Part shown: one piece after another, positions 41,244 to 50,724 of the stretch
Position numbering within the stretch: position 1 is the stretch's first letter
Layout: the number at the start of each line of letters is the position of its first letter
From: Deinandra increscens subsp. villosa
Taxonomy: Eukaryota > Streptophyta > Magnoliopsida > Asterales > Asteraceae
Reading direction: 5' to 3'
Length of the DNA stretch: 64,000 bases
NCBI GenBank assembly: GCA_039602395.1
Contig: JBCNJP010000003.1
Location: 64,656,278-64,720,277, forward strand
Notes under the pieces: model-generated
The model's input: the letters and a program-made list of their open reading frames with translations, nothing else
Database searches by the model: none
What the model was told of the DNA's origin: nothing
Made by a program: the position numbers and the translations under genes

Positions 41244-44200
41244 TCACATAAAATACGCTTTAAGGTGGACAGCATTCCAAGCTCTTGGCAGAGGTTCTCC
41301 TTCCATATTTATCAGACGATATGCCCCCTTTCCTTCTTCAGAGTCTATAAGGTAAGGGCCTTCCCACTTGGGTGCTAACTTCCCATCAGCAGGATTGGTA
41401 GTATTCTGAAAAGCTTTCCTCAAGACCAAGTCACCTACTTGGAATCTTCTCAGCCTGGTGTTCTTGTTATAAGATTTCGCTATCCGCTGTTGATAAGACG
41501 CCATTCGGATTCTGGCCATATCTCTGAGCTCCTCAACTGTTTCGAGATCCTGAAGGAGATTCTGGCTGTTGGTTTCAGGATCTTGGCAATTGATTCTGGC
41601 TGTTGGGAGTACCATTTCTGTAGGAATCACAGCTTCTGCCCCAAATACTAACGAGAATGGCGTTTGGCCAGTAGCATTTTTAGGTGTAGTTCTGTCTGCC
41701 CAAAGGACAAATGGCAGCTCCTCAGCCCATTTACCTTTCTTGGAGCCCAACTTCTTCTTAAGATTGTTGATGATGATTTTATTGCTGGATTCTGCCTGCT
41801 CATTAGCCTGAGGGTGGACAGGTGTTGAAGTGATCATCTTGATGCCCCAGCTTTCACAAAAGCTTGTTGTTCTCTTGCCTATAAACTGGGAGCCATTGTC
41901 GCATATGATCTCTGCCGGAATCCCAAATCTAGTGAGGATGTTCCTCTTGATGAAGGATATCACTTCTTTCTCTCTTACTTGAACATAGGCTTCTGCTTCA
42001 ATCCATTTGGAAAAGTAATCCGTCATGGCAAGCATAAACACTTTTCCTCCGGGAGCCTTTGGCAGCTTACCCACAATATCCATGCCCCACTTCATGAATG
42101 GCCATGGGGATACTATAAGATGCAGATGCTCAGCGGGTTGATGGAGGATATTACCGTGCCTTTGACAAGCATCGCATTTCTGTGAAAAGCTCGCGGCATC
42201 CTTCTTCATGGTTGGCCAATAATACCCGAATCTGAGAACTTTAGAGAACAGTGCCCTGCCCCCGGTATGGTTCCCACAATCTCCACTGTGGATATCTTCA
42301 AGCACCTCTAGAGCTTCTGACTTCTCTAAGCACCTCAAGTAGACACCTGCAAGAGATCTTTTATATAGAATTTTATCAATTATAGTATAGGGTACTACCT
42401 TTGTGCGAAAAGCTCTGGGGTTTTCGCCCTTGGGAATCTCCCCATCTTTGAGATATTTCCGGATCGGGTAGGTCCAGGATTCTTGAGCATCTTCAGGATT
42501 CTCAACATCTGCACCTGCCTCATCGTCAACAGCCTTAGCTTCCTGTAGAGATATCGCTGGCTTCAAGATGTGAGTTATTGGAATTTTGACATCCTCAGGG
42601 ATCCTGAGCGATGAAGCTAAATTTGCCAAGGCATCGGCTTCTGCATTATCTTCTCTTGGTACCTGGGAAATGCTAAATTTTTTGAAAAATAGAGACAATT
42701 TTTTAACAATCTCAAGATATTTGATCAGATTCTCCCCTCTCACTACATAGGAGCCATTAAATTGGTTAGTTAATAAGAGAGAATCAACAAACACTTGTAT
42801 AGATAGGATTCCCATATCCCTAGCCAGCTGTAATCCAGCAATTAAAGCCTCATATTCAGCTTCATTGTTGGTAGCCTGGAATTCACAGGATATGGATAGA
42901 GGTATTATGTCCCCCTGTGGCGATTTTAGCAGGATTCCCAGCCATGTTCCTCTGACATTTGAGGAGCCGTCGGTATAGAGGATCCAGTCTTCCTTGAGCT
43001 TCTCAAGCTGCTGGACTTCCTTTTCGACTTCTGGTTCAATGTCACTGCTGAAATCCGCCACAAAGTCAGCTAATGCTTGGGATTTGATTGATGTTCTTGG
43101 TTCATATTTGATGTCGTAGGCACTCAGTTTGACTGCCCACTTAGCCATCCTTCCTGACATTTCCGGCTTCCTGAGAACTGCCTTTATAGGATAGTTAGAC
43201 ATCACAATTATAGTATGGGTTTCAAAATAATGTCTAAGTTTAGTGGAAGCCATTATAAGAGCTAGAATTAACTTTTCAAGGTGAGAATACCTGGATTCTG
43301 CATCTAGCAGAGTTTTACTTACATAATATACCGGATGCTGCTGACCTTGATGGTTTTTTACCAAGACTGCACTGATTGAGCTTCCGGAAACAGCGAGATA
43401 TAAATATAGCGGCTCCCCATCTTCTGGTTTCATTAACAATGGGGCTGCTGACAGGTAGTCTTTCAGGCACTTCAGGGCTTCTTCATGCTTCTCAGTCCAT
43501 TCGAACTTCTTGTTTTTCCTCAGGATATCATAGAAATCCTTACTTTTTTCTGAGGATCTTGAAATGAACCTGTTGAGTGCTGCGATTCTCCCTGTCAACC
43601 TTTGTACTTCTTTAACATTCGATGGGGACTTCAAATTTAGGATCGCTTTGATCTGCTCTGGACTTGCTTCGATCCCTCTTTCAGTAACCATGTAACCTAG
43701 GAATTTTCCAGCTCGCACCCCAAAGTGGCACTTAGAGGGGTTGAGCTTCATGTTATACTGATCAATGATATCGAAGGCCGTTTGGAGATCCCTGACATGA
43801 TCTTCAGCTTTTTTGGATTTCACTACCATGTCATCTATGTAGACTTCCATCGTGTCCCCCAGTTGCTCTTTGAACATCATGTTGACAAGCCTCTGGTAGG
43901 TGGCACCTGCATTTCTTAAACCAAAGGGCATAGTAGTGTAACAATATATACCTGTTGGAGTCATAAATGCCGTATGCTCCTGATCGCATGGTTCCATCTG
44001 AATTTGTTGGAATCCTGCTGAAGCATCCATGAAGGTGAGCATCTCGTGACCAGCCGTGGCATCCACCATAGCATCAATATGGGGAAGTGGAAACGGATCC
44101 TTAGGACAGGCTTTGTTTAAGTCTGTGTAATCGACACAAACTCTCCACTTTCCATTCTTCTTCTGGACCACCACCACATTTGCTAGCCATCTAGGATACT

Positions 44201-44522
44201 TGACTTCTCTGATCATCTTTGTTTTGAGAAGCTTGTCGACTTCCTCCTGGATGATTATATTCTTCTCTGGAGCGAACTTCCTCCTTTTTTGCTGTATAGG
44301 CCTGAAAGAAGGATCTAAACCAAGTTTGTGAGTAATTATATGTTTAGGGATACCTGTCATATCTTCATGCTTCCATGCGAAAGTTGAAGTTCTGGCTTTA
44401 AGAAGCTGGAATAATTCCTGCTCAACATTTGTTGGGATGCTTGTTCCCACGAGCACCTTGATTTCAGGATTCCCAGGGTCTAGAGGCACTTCTTTGACTT
44501 CCAGCTCCCTGTCCTCCTGCAC
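41244..44522 (-). CDS. pol: Tat B pol: RT, dual RNase H, integrase (open)
   Basis: 1092-residue open frame. RT (CVDYTDLNKACPKDPFPLP; YIDDMVVKSK near residue 240), RNase H (YLYLAVSGSSISAVLV), second RNase H (DWILYTDGSSNVRGTWLG; ATNNEAEYEALIAGLQLA), integrase zinc region (CGNHTGG..CDACQRHGN), core (MDIVGKLPKAPGG; ICDNGSQFIG; HPQANEQAESSNK) and a C-terminal module (LAPKWEGPYLIDSEEGKGAYRL). The dual RNase H is the Tat-lineage signature. The first Met is at 44522, but the frame runs unbroken from the protease stop (TAG 44547-44549), so readthrough is the natural way to express it. In the integrase core the usual NGQAE reads NEQAE. Otherwise it appears competent. Confidence 0.92.
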   Translation of the reverse strand: MQEDRELEVKEVPLDPGNPEIKVLVGTSIPTNVEQELFQLLKARTSTFAWKHEDMTGIPKHIITHKLGLDPSFRPIQQKRRKFAPEKNIIIQEEVDKLLKTKMIREVKYPRWLANVVVVQKKNGKWRVCVDYTDLNKACPKDPFPLPHIDAMVDATAGHEMLTFMDASAGFQQIQMEPCDQEHTAFMTPTGIYCYTTMPFGLRNAGATYQRLVNMMFKEQLGDTMEVYIDDMVVKSKKAEDHVRDLQTAFDIIDQYNMKLNPSKCHFGVRAGKFLGYMVTERGIEASPEQIKAILNLKSPSNVKEVQRLTGRIAALNRFISRSSEKSKDFYDILRKNKKFEWTEKHEEALKCLKDYLSAAPLLMKPEDGEPLYLYLAVSGSSISAVLVKNHQGQQHPVYYVSKTLLDAESRYSHLEKLILALIMASTKLRHYFETHTIIVMSNYPIKAVLRKPEMSGRMAKWAVKLSAYDIKYEPRTSIKSQALADFVADFSSDIEPEVEKEVQQLEKLKEDWILYTDGSSNVRGTWLGILLKSPQGDIIPLSISCEFQATNNEAEYEALIAGLQLARDMGILSIQVFVDSLLLTNQFNGSYVVRGENLIKYLEIVKKLSLFFKKFSISQVPREDNAEADALANLASSLRIPEDVKIPITHILKPAISLQEAKAVDDEAGADVENPEDAQESWTYPIRKYLKDGEIPKGENPRAFRTKVVPYTIIDKILYKRSLAGVYLRCLEKSEALEVLEDIHSGDCGNHTGGRALFSKVLRFGYYWPTMKKDAASFSQKCDACQRHGNILHQPAEHLHLIVSPWPFMKWGMDIVGKLPKAPGGKVFMLAMTDYFSKWIEAEAYVQVREKEVISFIKRNILTRFGIPAEIICDNGSQFIGKRTTSFCESWGIKMITSTPVHPQANEQAESSNKIIINNLKKKLGSKKGKWAEELPFVLWADRTTPKNATGQTPFSLVFGAEAVIPTEMVLPTARINCQDPETNSQNLLQDLETVEELRDMARIRMASYQQRIAKSYNKNTRLRRFQVGDLVLRKAFQNTTNPADGKLAPKWEGPYLIDSEEGKGAYRLINMEGEPLPRAWNAVHLKAYFM

Positions 44523-44546
44523 TTCAGGTGCCTTTTTCTGTAATTG

Positions 44547-44555
44547 CTATCCCTT
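44547..44555 (-). promoter_or_regulatory. Candidate readthrough stop between protease and RT
   Basis: The minus strand reads TAG CAA TTA (stop at 44549-44547, context continuing to 44541). This fits the UAG-CARYYA leaky context known from tobamoviruses, and pro and pol share one frame. Element A keeps the TAG at 30049-30047 but follows it with CAA GTA. Confidence 0.5.
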
Positions 44556-44978
44556 CGTCACCTTAGTGGTGTTCTTCATCGAAGTTGAATAACAGTTCTT
44601 AGCTTCCTGCTGGTCGCTTTCAATTCTTACAACTCCCCAAGGTGTAGGAAGCTTAATACATTGGTGATAAGTTGAAGGGACTGCCTTCATCTCCTGAATC
44701 CATGGCCTGCTAAGAATAATATTGCAACAAGAGAGAGAATCTATAACACAGAATTTTTGCATAGAGTTTACCCCCTCTATATATACCGGCAGCCTGATAT
44801 CCCCAACGGTGCTTTTAGTTTCACCGCTGAAGCCAACTAGGACTGAGGATCTTGCAACTATTTTAGTTTCTGGGATCCCCAACTTTTTGAGTACATCAAG
44901 ACGGATTATGTTTACTGAGCTTCCTTTATCAATCAGGATCCTCCGAACAAAATGGTTAGCAATATACAAAGTAACCAC
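44547..44978 (-). CDS. pro: Tat B aspartic protease
   Basis: The retropepsin core reads RILIDKGSSVNIIRLDVL. The residue after the catalytic Asp is Lys, against Asn in element A, which may impair activity. NIILSRPWIQEM also departs from NIILGRPW. It is in phase with gag upstream (stop TGA 45144-45146, 56 codons before the first Met) and with pol downstream. It ends at TAG in the context GGA TAG CAA TTA. Confidence 0.8.
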   Translation of the reverse strand: MVTLYIANHFVRRILIDKGSSVNIIRLDVLKKLGIPETKIVARSSVLVGFSGETKSTVGDIRLPVYIEGVNSMQKFCVIDSLSCCNIILSRPWIQEMKAVPSTYHQCIKLPTPWGVVRIESDQQEAKNCYSTSMKNTTKVTKG

Positions 44979-45143
44979 AAGACTATCATGATGAGGATCT
45001 TGAACATGAGAACGGTCACTCTCATCGAAAGATATAAGTTTGTCCTGAGTTAGGGTGGACGTCTGTACAGGTCTGTCACCCTGTTCAGATTTGGACTCCT
45101 TAGCATGCTTCTTGGCTAAGGAATACGAAGTGCCGTAGATGTC

Positions 45144-47099
45144 TCAGCCTCCTGAGATGAAGTTGATTATCTGGGCATCCTGTGGTGGAGAAGCTGCTCT
45201 CTGAGGCACCTTGTCGACTTCCTGAGTCTTGATCTTCTTTCTGCCAATCAATTCTTTAAGATGCCCCTTGCTGAGTAGATAGCTGATTTCCTTTCGGAGT
45301 GCTATACATTCGTCTGTTAGGTGGCCAAAATCTTCATGGAAGGCACACCACTTGGTCTTGTCTTTCCAGGATCCTTGCTTGGTATCCTTCCTGAGCCATC
45401 TTGCTTTTTCACCTAGATCCTTCATAGCACACATCAAACCACCAATATCAACAGAAAAACAGTATTCAGATACCTTAGGATACTCCTCATCATCATCGTC
45501 TTGGTCAACGGCATTGACTTTGTGATTTTCCGGTTTGGAGTATGGACGAGATCTATACGGCTTCCCGGGGGATTCCGCCTTCTTGCTGTTGGGATCATAT
45601 TTAGGAACCTCCAATCTTTTGTGGATCCTCTTGTCATCTTCCAAACGGATAAATCTCAAAGCTCTACTGCATACTTCATCAAGGTTCCTGCAAGGAGCCA
45701 TGACAAGATCATCGTAGAAACGTGAATCTTTGGAGAGCCCCATTTTAAAGGCTTCCACGGCTGCTGCCATATCCAGATTAGGAATCTCAAGAGATTCTCG
45801 TCCAAATCTGGCAATATATTCTCTGAGAGGCTCATCTGGCTTCTGAATTATTCGATACAGGTCACCTGTGAGCTTCTCAAAGGTCCTGCTGCAAGAAAAT
45901 TGATTGTTAAACAAGTTAACTAAGTGAGAAAATGATGTAATAGTGTTAGGAGGAATGCTCAGTAGCCATTTCATGGCTGGTCCTGTTAAGGTTGATCCAA
46001 AGCCTTTGCATAGACAGGCTTCTTTGATTCCTGTTGGAATGGGATTGATCTCCATACGCTCCCGGTAATGTGCCACGTGTTCCTCAGGATCAGTGGTTCC
46101 ATCATAAAGCTTCATGCTTGGAGTCTGGAAACGCTTCGGGATCTCCACCTGAGATATTGGCCAGGTAAATCTAGAGATCTTGTGGCTTTCCAAAGGAACT
46201 TCAGGAATAGGTTTCAGGATCCCTGGAACATTTGATATCATTTCTTTCAACTTCTGGAGCTCCCTGGCGATATTTGGATGAATACCTGCATCATAAGGAG
46301 CACCCTGGTTAGAAACGATAGGAATTGAATTGGACATGTTACCTGGGCCAGGATTCTGGACTGGAATCCCGGAACTGTATCCGTAGCCCGCTGGGAAGCT
46401 CGGCTCTGTGGTGGTTGCTGTTTGCATGGGGATGACGTCACCATCATGCACTTCTGAGGAGCTGGTCTTAAAGATTCCTACAGAAACAGAAGGGTTAGAG
46501 TATTGATATCCTTGGGGATTCTGGTTTGGGTTTGCAGCAGAAAAAGGATATCCTTGAGACGGCGAAGCTGAGGATCCCAACAATGGTGTAATCCAAGGAT
46601 TCTTGTAGCGTGACTGTGAGGATTCTGGTGGGACAGCTCCTGAGAATCCAGCAGTACTTTCCACATATCCAACGGCCTGAGAAGTCATTGTAGGGGCTGT
46701 AGTAAAGCCTGATGCTGATTTGTAATTGTAGCGAGACGGATCTGAGGATCCTGAAGCATTGAAATCGAGATGCCTGGGAAACAGAGGACTTTGCTCTTCC
46801 AGGGGCTTCCTGGATTTCTTTAGCTCTTCAATCTCCTTCATTACCGTTTGATTGGTTTTTTCTTGCTGATCCATTTGATTTTTCACCTGCTTAATCAAGG
46901 AAAACAAATCGTTGTTAGTAATAACAGGATCAACAGATTGAACCTGGGATCCTGTGAAGACAGGGTAATCAGTCTTTCTCGGTTGCTTGTCCACTTTCTT
47001 CTGACGGTCATTAGTCTTCTTCTGGCTTCCTGGAATGGAAGGAAGAGGAGGAATGGAGGACGATATAGAGGCCGAAACAGTTTTCTGTTGGTTTGACAT
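45144..47099 (-). CDS. gag: Tat B gag (651 aa, open)
   Basis: It starts MSNQQKTVSAS at 47099, 86 bases inside the 5' LTR. N-terminal low-complexity Ser/Pro/Gln region (to about residue 290), then the capsid domain (KLYDGTTDPEEHVAHYRERM; LTGDLYRIIQKPDEPLREYI; DMAAAVEAFKMGLSKDSRFY). It ends with a basic stretch and a Tat-type zinc-finger variant (CAFHEDFGHLTDEC near residue 600). TGA follows IINFISGG in both elements, in phase with protease. Gag packages genomic RNA in cytoplasmic particles. Confidence 0.9.
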   Translation of the reverse strand: MSNQQKTVSASISSSIPPLPSIPGSQKKTNDRQKKVDKQPRKTDYPVFTGSQVQSVDPVITNNDLFSLIKQVKNQMDQQEKTNQTVMKEIEELKKSRKPLEEQSPLFPRHLDFNASGSSDPSRYNYKSASGFTTAPTMTSQAVGYVESTAGFSGAVPPESSQSRYKNPWITPLLGSSASPSQGYPFSAANPNQNPQGYQYSNPSVSVGIFKTSSSEVHDGDVIPMQTATTTEPSFPAGYGYSSGIPVQNPGPGNMSNSIPIVSNQGAPYDAGIHPNIARELQKLKEMISNVPGILKPIPEVPLESHKISRFTWPISQVEIPKRFQTPSMKLYDGTTDPEEHVAHYRERMEINPIPTGIKEACLCKGFGSTLTGPAMKWLLSIPPNTITSFSHLVNLFNNQFSCSRTFEKLTGDLYRIIQKPDEPLREYIARFGRESLEIPNLDMAAAVEAFKMGLSKDSRFYDDLVMAPCRNLDEVCSRALRFIRLEDDKRIHKRLEVPKYDPNSKKAESPGKPYRSRPYSKPENHKVNAVDQDDDDEEYPKVSEYCFSVDIGGLMCAMKDLGEKARWLRKDTKQGSWKDKTKWCAFHEDFGHLTDECIALRKEISYLLSKGHLKELIGRKKIKTQEVDKVPQRAASPPQDAQIINFISGG

Positions 47100-47166
47100 T
47101 TTTGAGATTGGAGATCAAATGAAGTGAATAAGGTATGGGATTTTGATAAGATTAAGCACCACTTGC

Positions 47167-47183
47167 CCCACGGTGGGCGCCAA
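47167..47183 (-). promoter_or_regulatory. Tat B primer-binding site
   Basis: Minus strand TGGCGCCCACCGTGGGG, two bases inside the 5' LTR. It is typical of the Tat lineage. The priming tRNA was not assigned. Confidence 0.75.
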
Positions 47184-47185
47184 AC

Positions 47186-47815
47186 TGTTTTGGTCAAAAA
47201 TTCACAAAGGAATTTCGTATTCCAAACTTAGAATGTGAGGTAGTGTGCTTGCTAATATGTTCGAAATGTAAAACTGAACACAAGGATGTAACGAGGGAAA
47301 AATCCAGGATTCTTCGAGTTGCCTCTAGGAATCCTAGCATAAAAACCTCGGGAGCCGGCCTGAAGAGCCCGCTACCACACAGTTTTATTGATAGGAAACT
47401 GAAAATTACAAGTGTTTTGGAGGTTTGATCGATCAGGCTAAGTGTTACAGAGATCGTATGCTATCAGAGCTAATGTGAGAGTGAGTTGTGTGTTCCTACT
47501 GATTGAATCCTCGATTTATATAACAAACTAACAACTAACTAACTATCCGGGATTCTCGGGATCTTCTTTCTCCACTTCTCTCGACCGTTGAAGGAGATGC
47601 GACCCACTTTCCACGTGCCAGTTAGTTAAGACCGAGTCTTCAGGAGACGGTTAGGCTCTACAACATTCCTGAAAACAAATAAAGCACATGGCAAAAATAA
47701 AGGTTAGTCGATAACAAATATTCAGGATACCTGACTGGACGAGATTCCCAAATCGTAACGAGATTCCTGGTCTTATGCAGCTTTCCTATGAGCATCCTGA
47801 AATCGACCCCTAATA
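47186..47815 (-). repeat. Tat B 5' LTR (630 bp)
   Basis: TATA box (TTATATAA, 47516-47523) on the minus strand. The plus-strand end is TAATA instead of TAACA, one of about eight substitutions against the left copy. GTTGG follows. Confidence 0.88.
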
Positions 47816-47820
47816 GTTGG

Positions 47821-48257
47821 AATGTTCCAAAGGTGGTAAATTCTAATTATAAACAACAAGGTGTTTGCAACAAACATTTTAATCAAAAGAATAACATTTT
47901 TGTTGCAACATCTAATTGGAATACACCTTTTGTTCGAAATAATAGACCTGAACTAATGACTCTCACCAGGACTGCGCAGAAAGTCTACAGACCCAAGCAT
48001 AACCAAGAAAAATCAAACATTGTTTCATGTAGCACATACATGAAGAAACCCAGACCTGTTATGGCCCGGGTACCAATCTCTAAATAATCTCCTTTTCAAT
48101 GCAGGAACAGCCAAGGAGGACTGTTAACAACCTTTGGTGTATCACAAATTTGTCAACTATGTGGAACAACTAAATCACAGTTTATTGAGTGTATCACAAA
48201 TTTGTTATAGAGACTATCATGTGCTGTTCAACAATAAAGAATGTTTAATTTTGAAGC
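47821..48257 (+). pseudogene. Copia-II gag end and remnant of protease/pre-integrase
   Basis: It continues copia-II in frame (DRW|NVPKVVNSNYKQ across the Tat B site) to a TAA at 48085. The following 170 bp contain pieces recognisable from the region just before integrase (VSQIC; YHVLFNNKECLILKHG) in shifting frames. No D(S/T)G protease motif is present between here and 48258, so the protease was deleted before or after the insertions. Confidence 0.6.
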
Positions 48258-48894
48258 ATGGATACTCCTCCTGATGACTGGGTGCTAATGCGCACTCCCA
48301 GATATGGAAATTCCTATGTGTTAAATATGAACAAGCCACCTACTACTGAAGTGGCATGCTTGCTTTCCAGAACTGCTGAGAATCATGCTCAGCTATGGCA
48401 TCGACGCCTTGGTCATACTAATGTGAAGCATCTCAATCGCCTTGCAAAAGGTGAACATGTTAGAGATCTGCCAATCAAAGACTTCACAATGAGAGAAAAG
48501 TGTGTAGCTTGTGCTAAGGGGAAGCAACACAAAAGACCGCATAAACCAAAGCTTTTCAATTCCGTCACGGCTGTGCTCCAACTTCTGCATATGGACCTTT
48601 TTGGTCCAGTGAGTATGTTCAGTTTAAATCATTGTGCCTTTTGTCTTGTTATTACTGATGATTACTCACGTTTTACATTGGTGTTCTTTTTTGCATACAA
48701 AAAGTGAAACTCCAGAGGTGTTGAAGGCATTCATTAATGCAATTGAAAACAAGATCAACTTGAAGGTGAAGTCCATCAGAAGTAATAATGGAACAGAATT
48801 TAAAAATGGTGCAATTGATGCATTTTGTGCCGCAAGAGGAATTGAACATCAATTTAGTGCATCATACACTCCGCAACAAAACGGGGTTGCTGAG
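48258..48894 (+). pseudogene. Copia-II integrase, first part
   Basis: GAG-pre-integrase zinc region (LWHRRLGHTNVKHLNRLA..CVACAKGKQHKRPH), then the core start (LLHMDLFGPVSMFSLN; VITDDYSRFTLVFFF). A frameshift near 48700 moves to the frame carrying IRSNNGTEFKNGAIDAFCAA and YTPQQNGVAER. The CACTA element interrupts immediately after the AER codons. Reading resumes at 57126. Integrase would join element DNA to the chromosome. This copy is dead. Confidence 0.85.
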
Positions 48895-48924
48895 CGTCAC
48901 TACTACAAAGGCCATGTGAAGAAG

Positions 48925-49075
48925 CTTCTTGACGCACAAAATGAGCGTCATCTAGTTTATGACGCGCAAACGATGACGCGCAAAAATGCGCGTCATAAAT
49001 ATGTGTCATACAATGAGCATCAAGGAAGCGCCCTTCATAAAGGGAAATGACACGCATTTTTGCGCGTCATGAAAT
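48925..49075. repeat. CACTA left subterminal repeats
   Basis: Copies of GACGCGCAAA and its complement TGCGCGTCA near 48931, 48961, 48974, 48988 and 49060 in both orientations. These are expected transposase-binding sites of this superfamily. Confidence 0.75.
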
Positions 49076-50724
49076 AAAAAAAAAATTTCTTGTAGAATCA
49101 CTAATTTCTACGTTAAACGATAATTAACCTGAAAATCTAAATTAAAATACAGATATATCAAAACCATGCATTTCATATATAGCAAAACAATCTATTTCAT
49201 ACATACTAACAAAGTAGCAGGAACTAAACATATGTAAATAAAAATAACTAAAAAAACTCAAAAATGCTTCAAACAGAAGGCTAAATGCACCCTGTTCCCA
49301 ACAGCTACATGAGTCCCATCTAGTTTATAAGTGATACTAATATTCTCCCCACTAAGTTTTGCTTGCTGTGGACATTTTCCACCTGTAATGTTAACACTTA
49401 GGCATAAGGATTACTTGCAAAAATCCATAGAAATTCAGTATTGTTTTTATATGTTAGGACATCAAATCAATTCATAGAAATTCAATATTGTTTTTATGTG
49501 TTCATTATTCTCTTCTAAGTTCAATTCTTTTACCAATAGCTTTATTAGTTCCTAAAGTTTTGTTTGACAATCTAACTAGAACATTGATTGTCAACTCATT
49601 TGTAAAAAAGACTAATTTAGCAATCTGGGAAATTTAGCTTTTTGGTGTTTGTGGTTAGATCTAATAACTTACTTAAATAAATTGCAGAAGCAGATCTGCA
49701 CAACCTCCTGATCAGTTTCCATACCCATAGCCTTCATGACTGACCTAATAAGAACCTAAGAGAAAACAATAAACAATGTTAATTAGTCACATAGAAAGTG
49801 ATAACAATTTATCTTAAAAGCTTACAATCAAGTCTATGATAACAGATTACTAAGACTTATAAATGATGTGAGTGTTTGTAATATATATTGAAAGGAAAAG
49901 AAAGTCGCATGAATACGAAGGTCACCTTCTCATTCCCTTTTATAACAAATATCCACCCGTGTTCACAAATATCCGCAATTTTAATTCACTGTTTAACCAT
50001 AATAGAAGTGCCAAAATGGTCAGGGCGAAAGACTAATAAAAAATGTTTATATCTAAGAAATTTAATTTTAAAAAATAATAAAATCTTTAAATCCAAATGA
50101 TTTAAAGGCTATAAAAATGAAACATAAATCCACAAAATATAACCATAAAAGTAGAAAGCATGGCCTTGAAACAATTGGATGTAATTTGATTATATGATAT
50201 GAAAAAATATGTACAGGAACTGGAAAGTACTCTTTTTCTAATGACTCATTATTCATCAATAAATTCATCTACCTTTATTGTAACTTTTTAACTTCATATT
50301 TATCATAAAGCTATAATAAAGTAATGAAGTCTGAAGAGATTTCATTCTAACAAGTTCATTTGTTCGATTGTATTTCTATCAGGGTTTAATGAGCAAATAA
50401 ATTTCATCAAGACAACATAATACATATATTTGAATAAAGATTGAGAACTAAAAAGTAACCAAATACTTTATAATACGGTTTCTATCAATGCATTAACCCT
50501 AAAAGGAACCAGAATTATACAAGGTACAACGGTCATACATTCCATCGACGAATTATACAGTTTCCTACTCATTATATGTAACTGCTTTTTATAATCATGA
50601 TGTGGTGTTTTAGTGTTATCTCAGTGTTTGCAATTTTATAAAGTGTAGGGAACTCACCTTAAATGAATTTATCATTTCTCTGTCATACATTCCAACGAAG
50701 AAAAAAAGAAACAACGTTTTCTCG
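49076..50724 (-). other. AT-rich CACTA interior, left of LINE
   Basis: No long ORF. Two short minus-strand open stretches stand out. One at 49258-49382 (AKLSGENISITYKLDG; ends TGA) vaguely recalls plant En/Spm-type transposase-associated domains. The other is at 49673-49755 (VMKAMGMETDQEVVQIC), with AG before and GTAAGT after it. Their phases do not join, so a spliced gene is not supported. Confidence 0.3.

Larger units (their letters stand above)
37203..47815 (-). mobile_element. Tat-lineage Ty3/gypsy element B
   Basis: 10.6 kb with LTRs of 631 and 630 bp and a perfect duplication GTTGG (37198-37202 and 47816-47820). Gag (651 aa), protease and a 1092-aa pol are open on minus. The plus-strand spliced gene is present with one nonsense change. 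It has the same orientation as element A, 751 bp of copia-II away. By eye about eight substitutions and one indel separate its LTRs, and the right LTR ends TAATA rather than TAACA. Confidence 0.92.
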
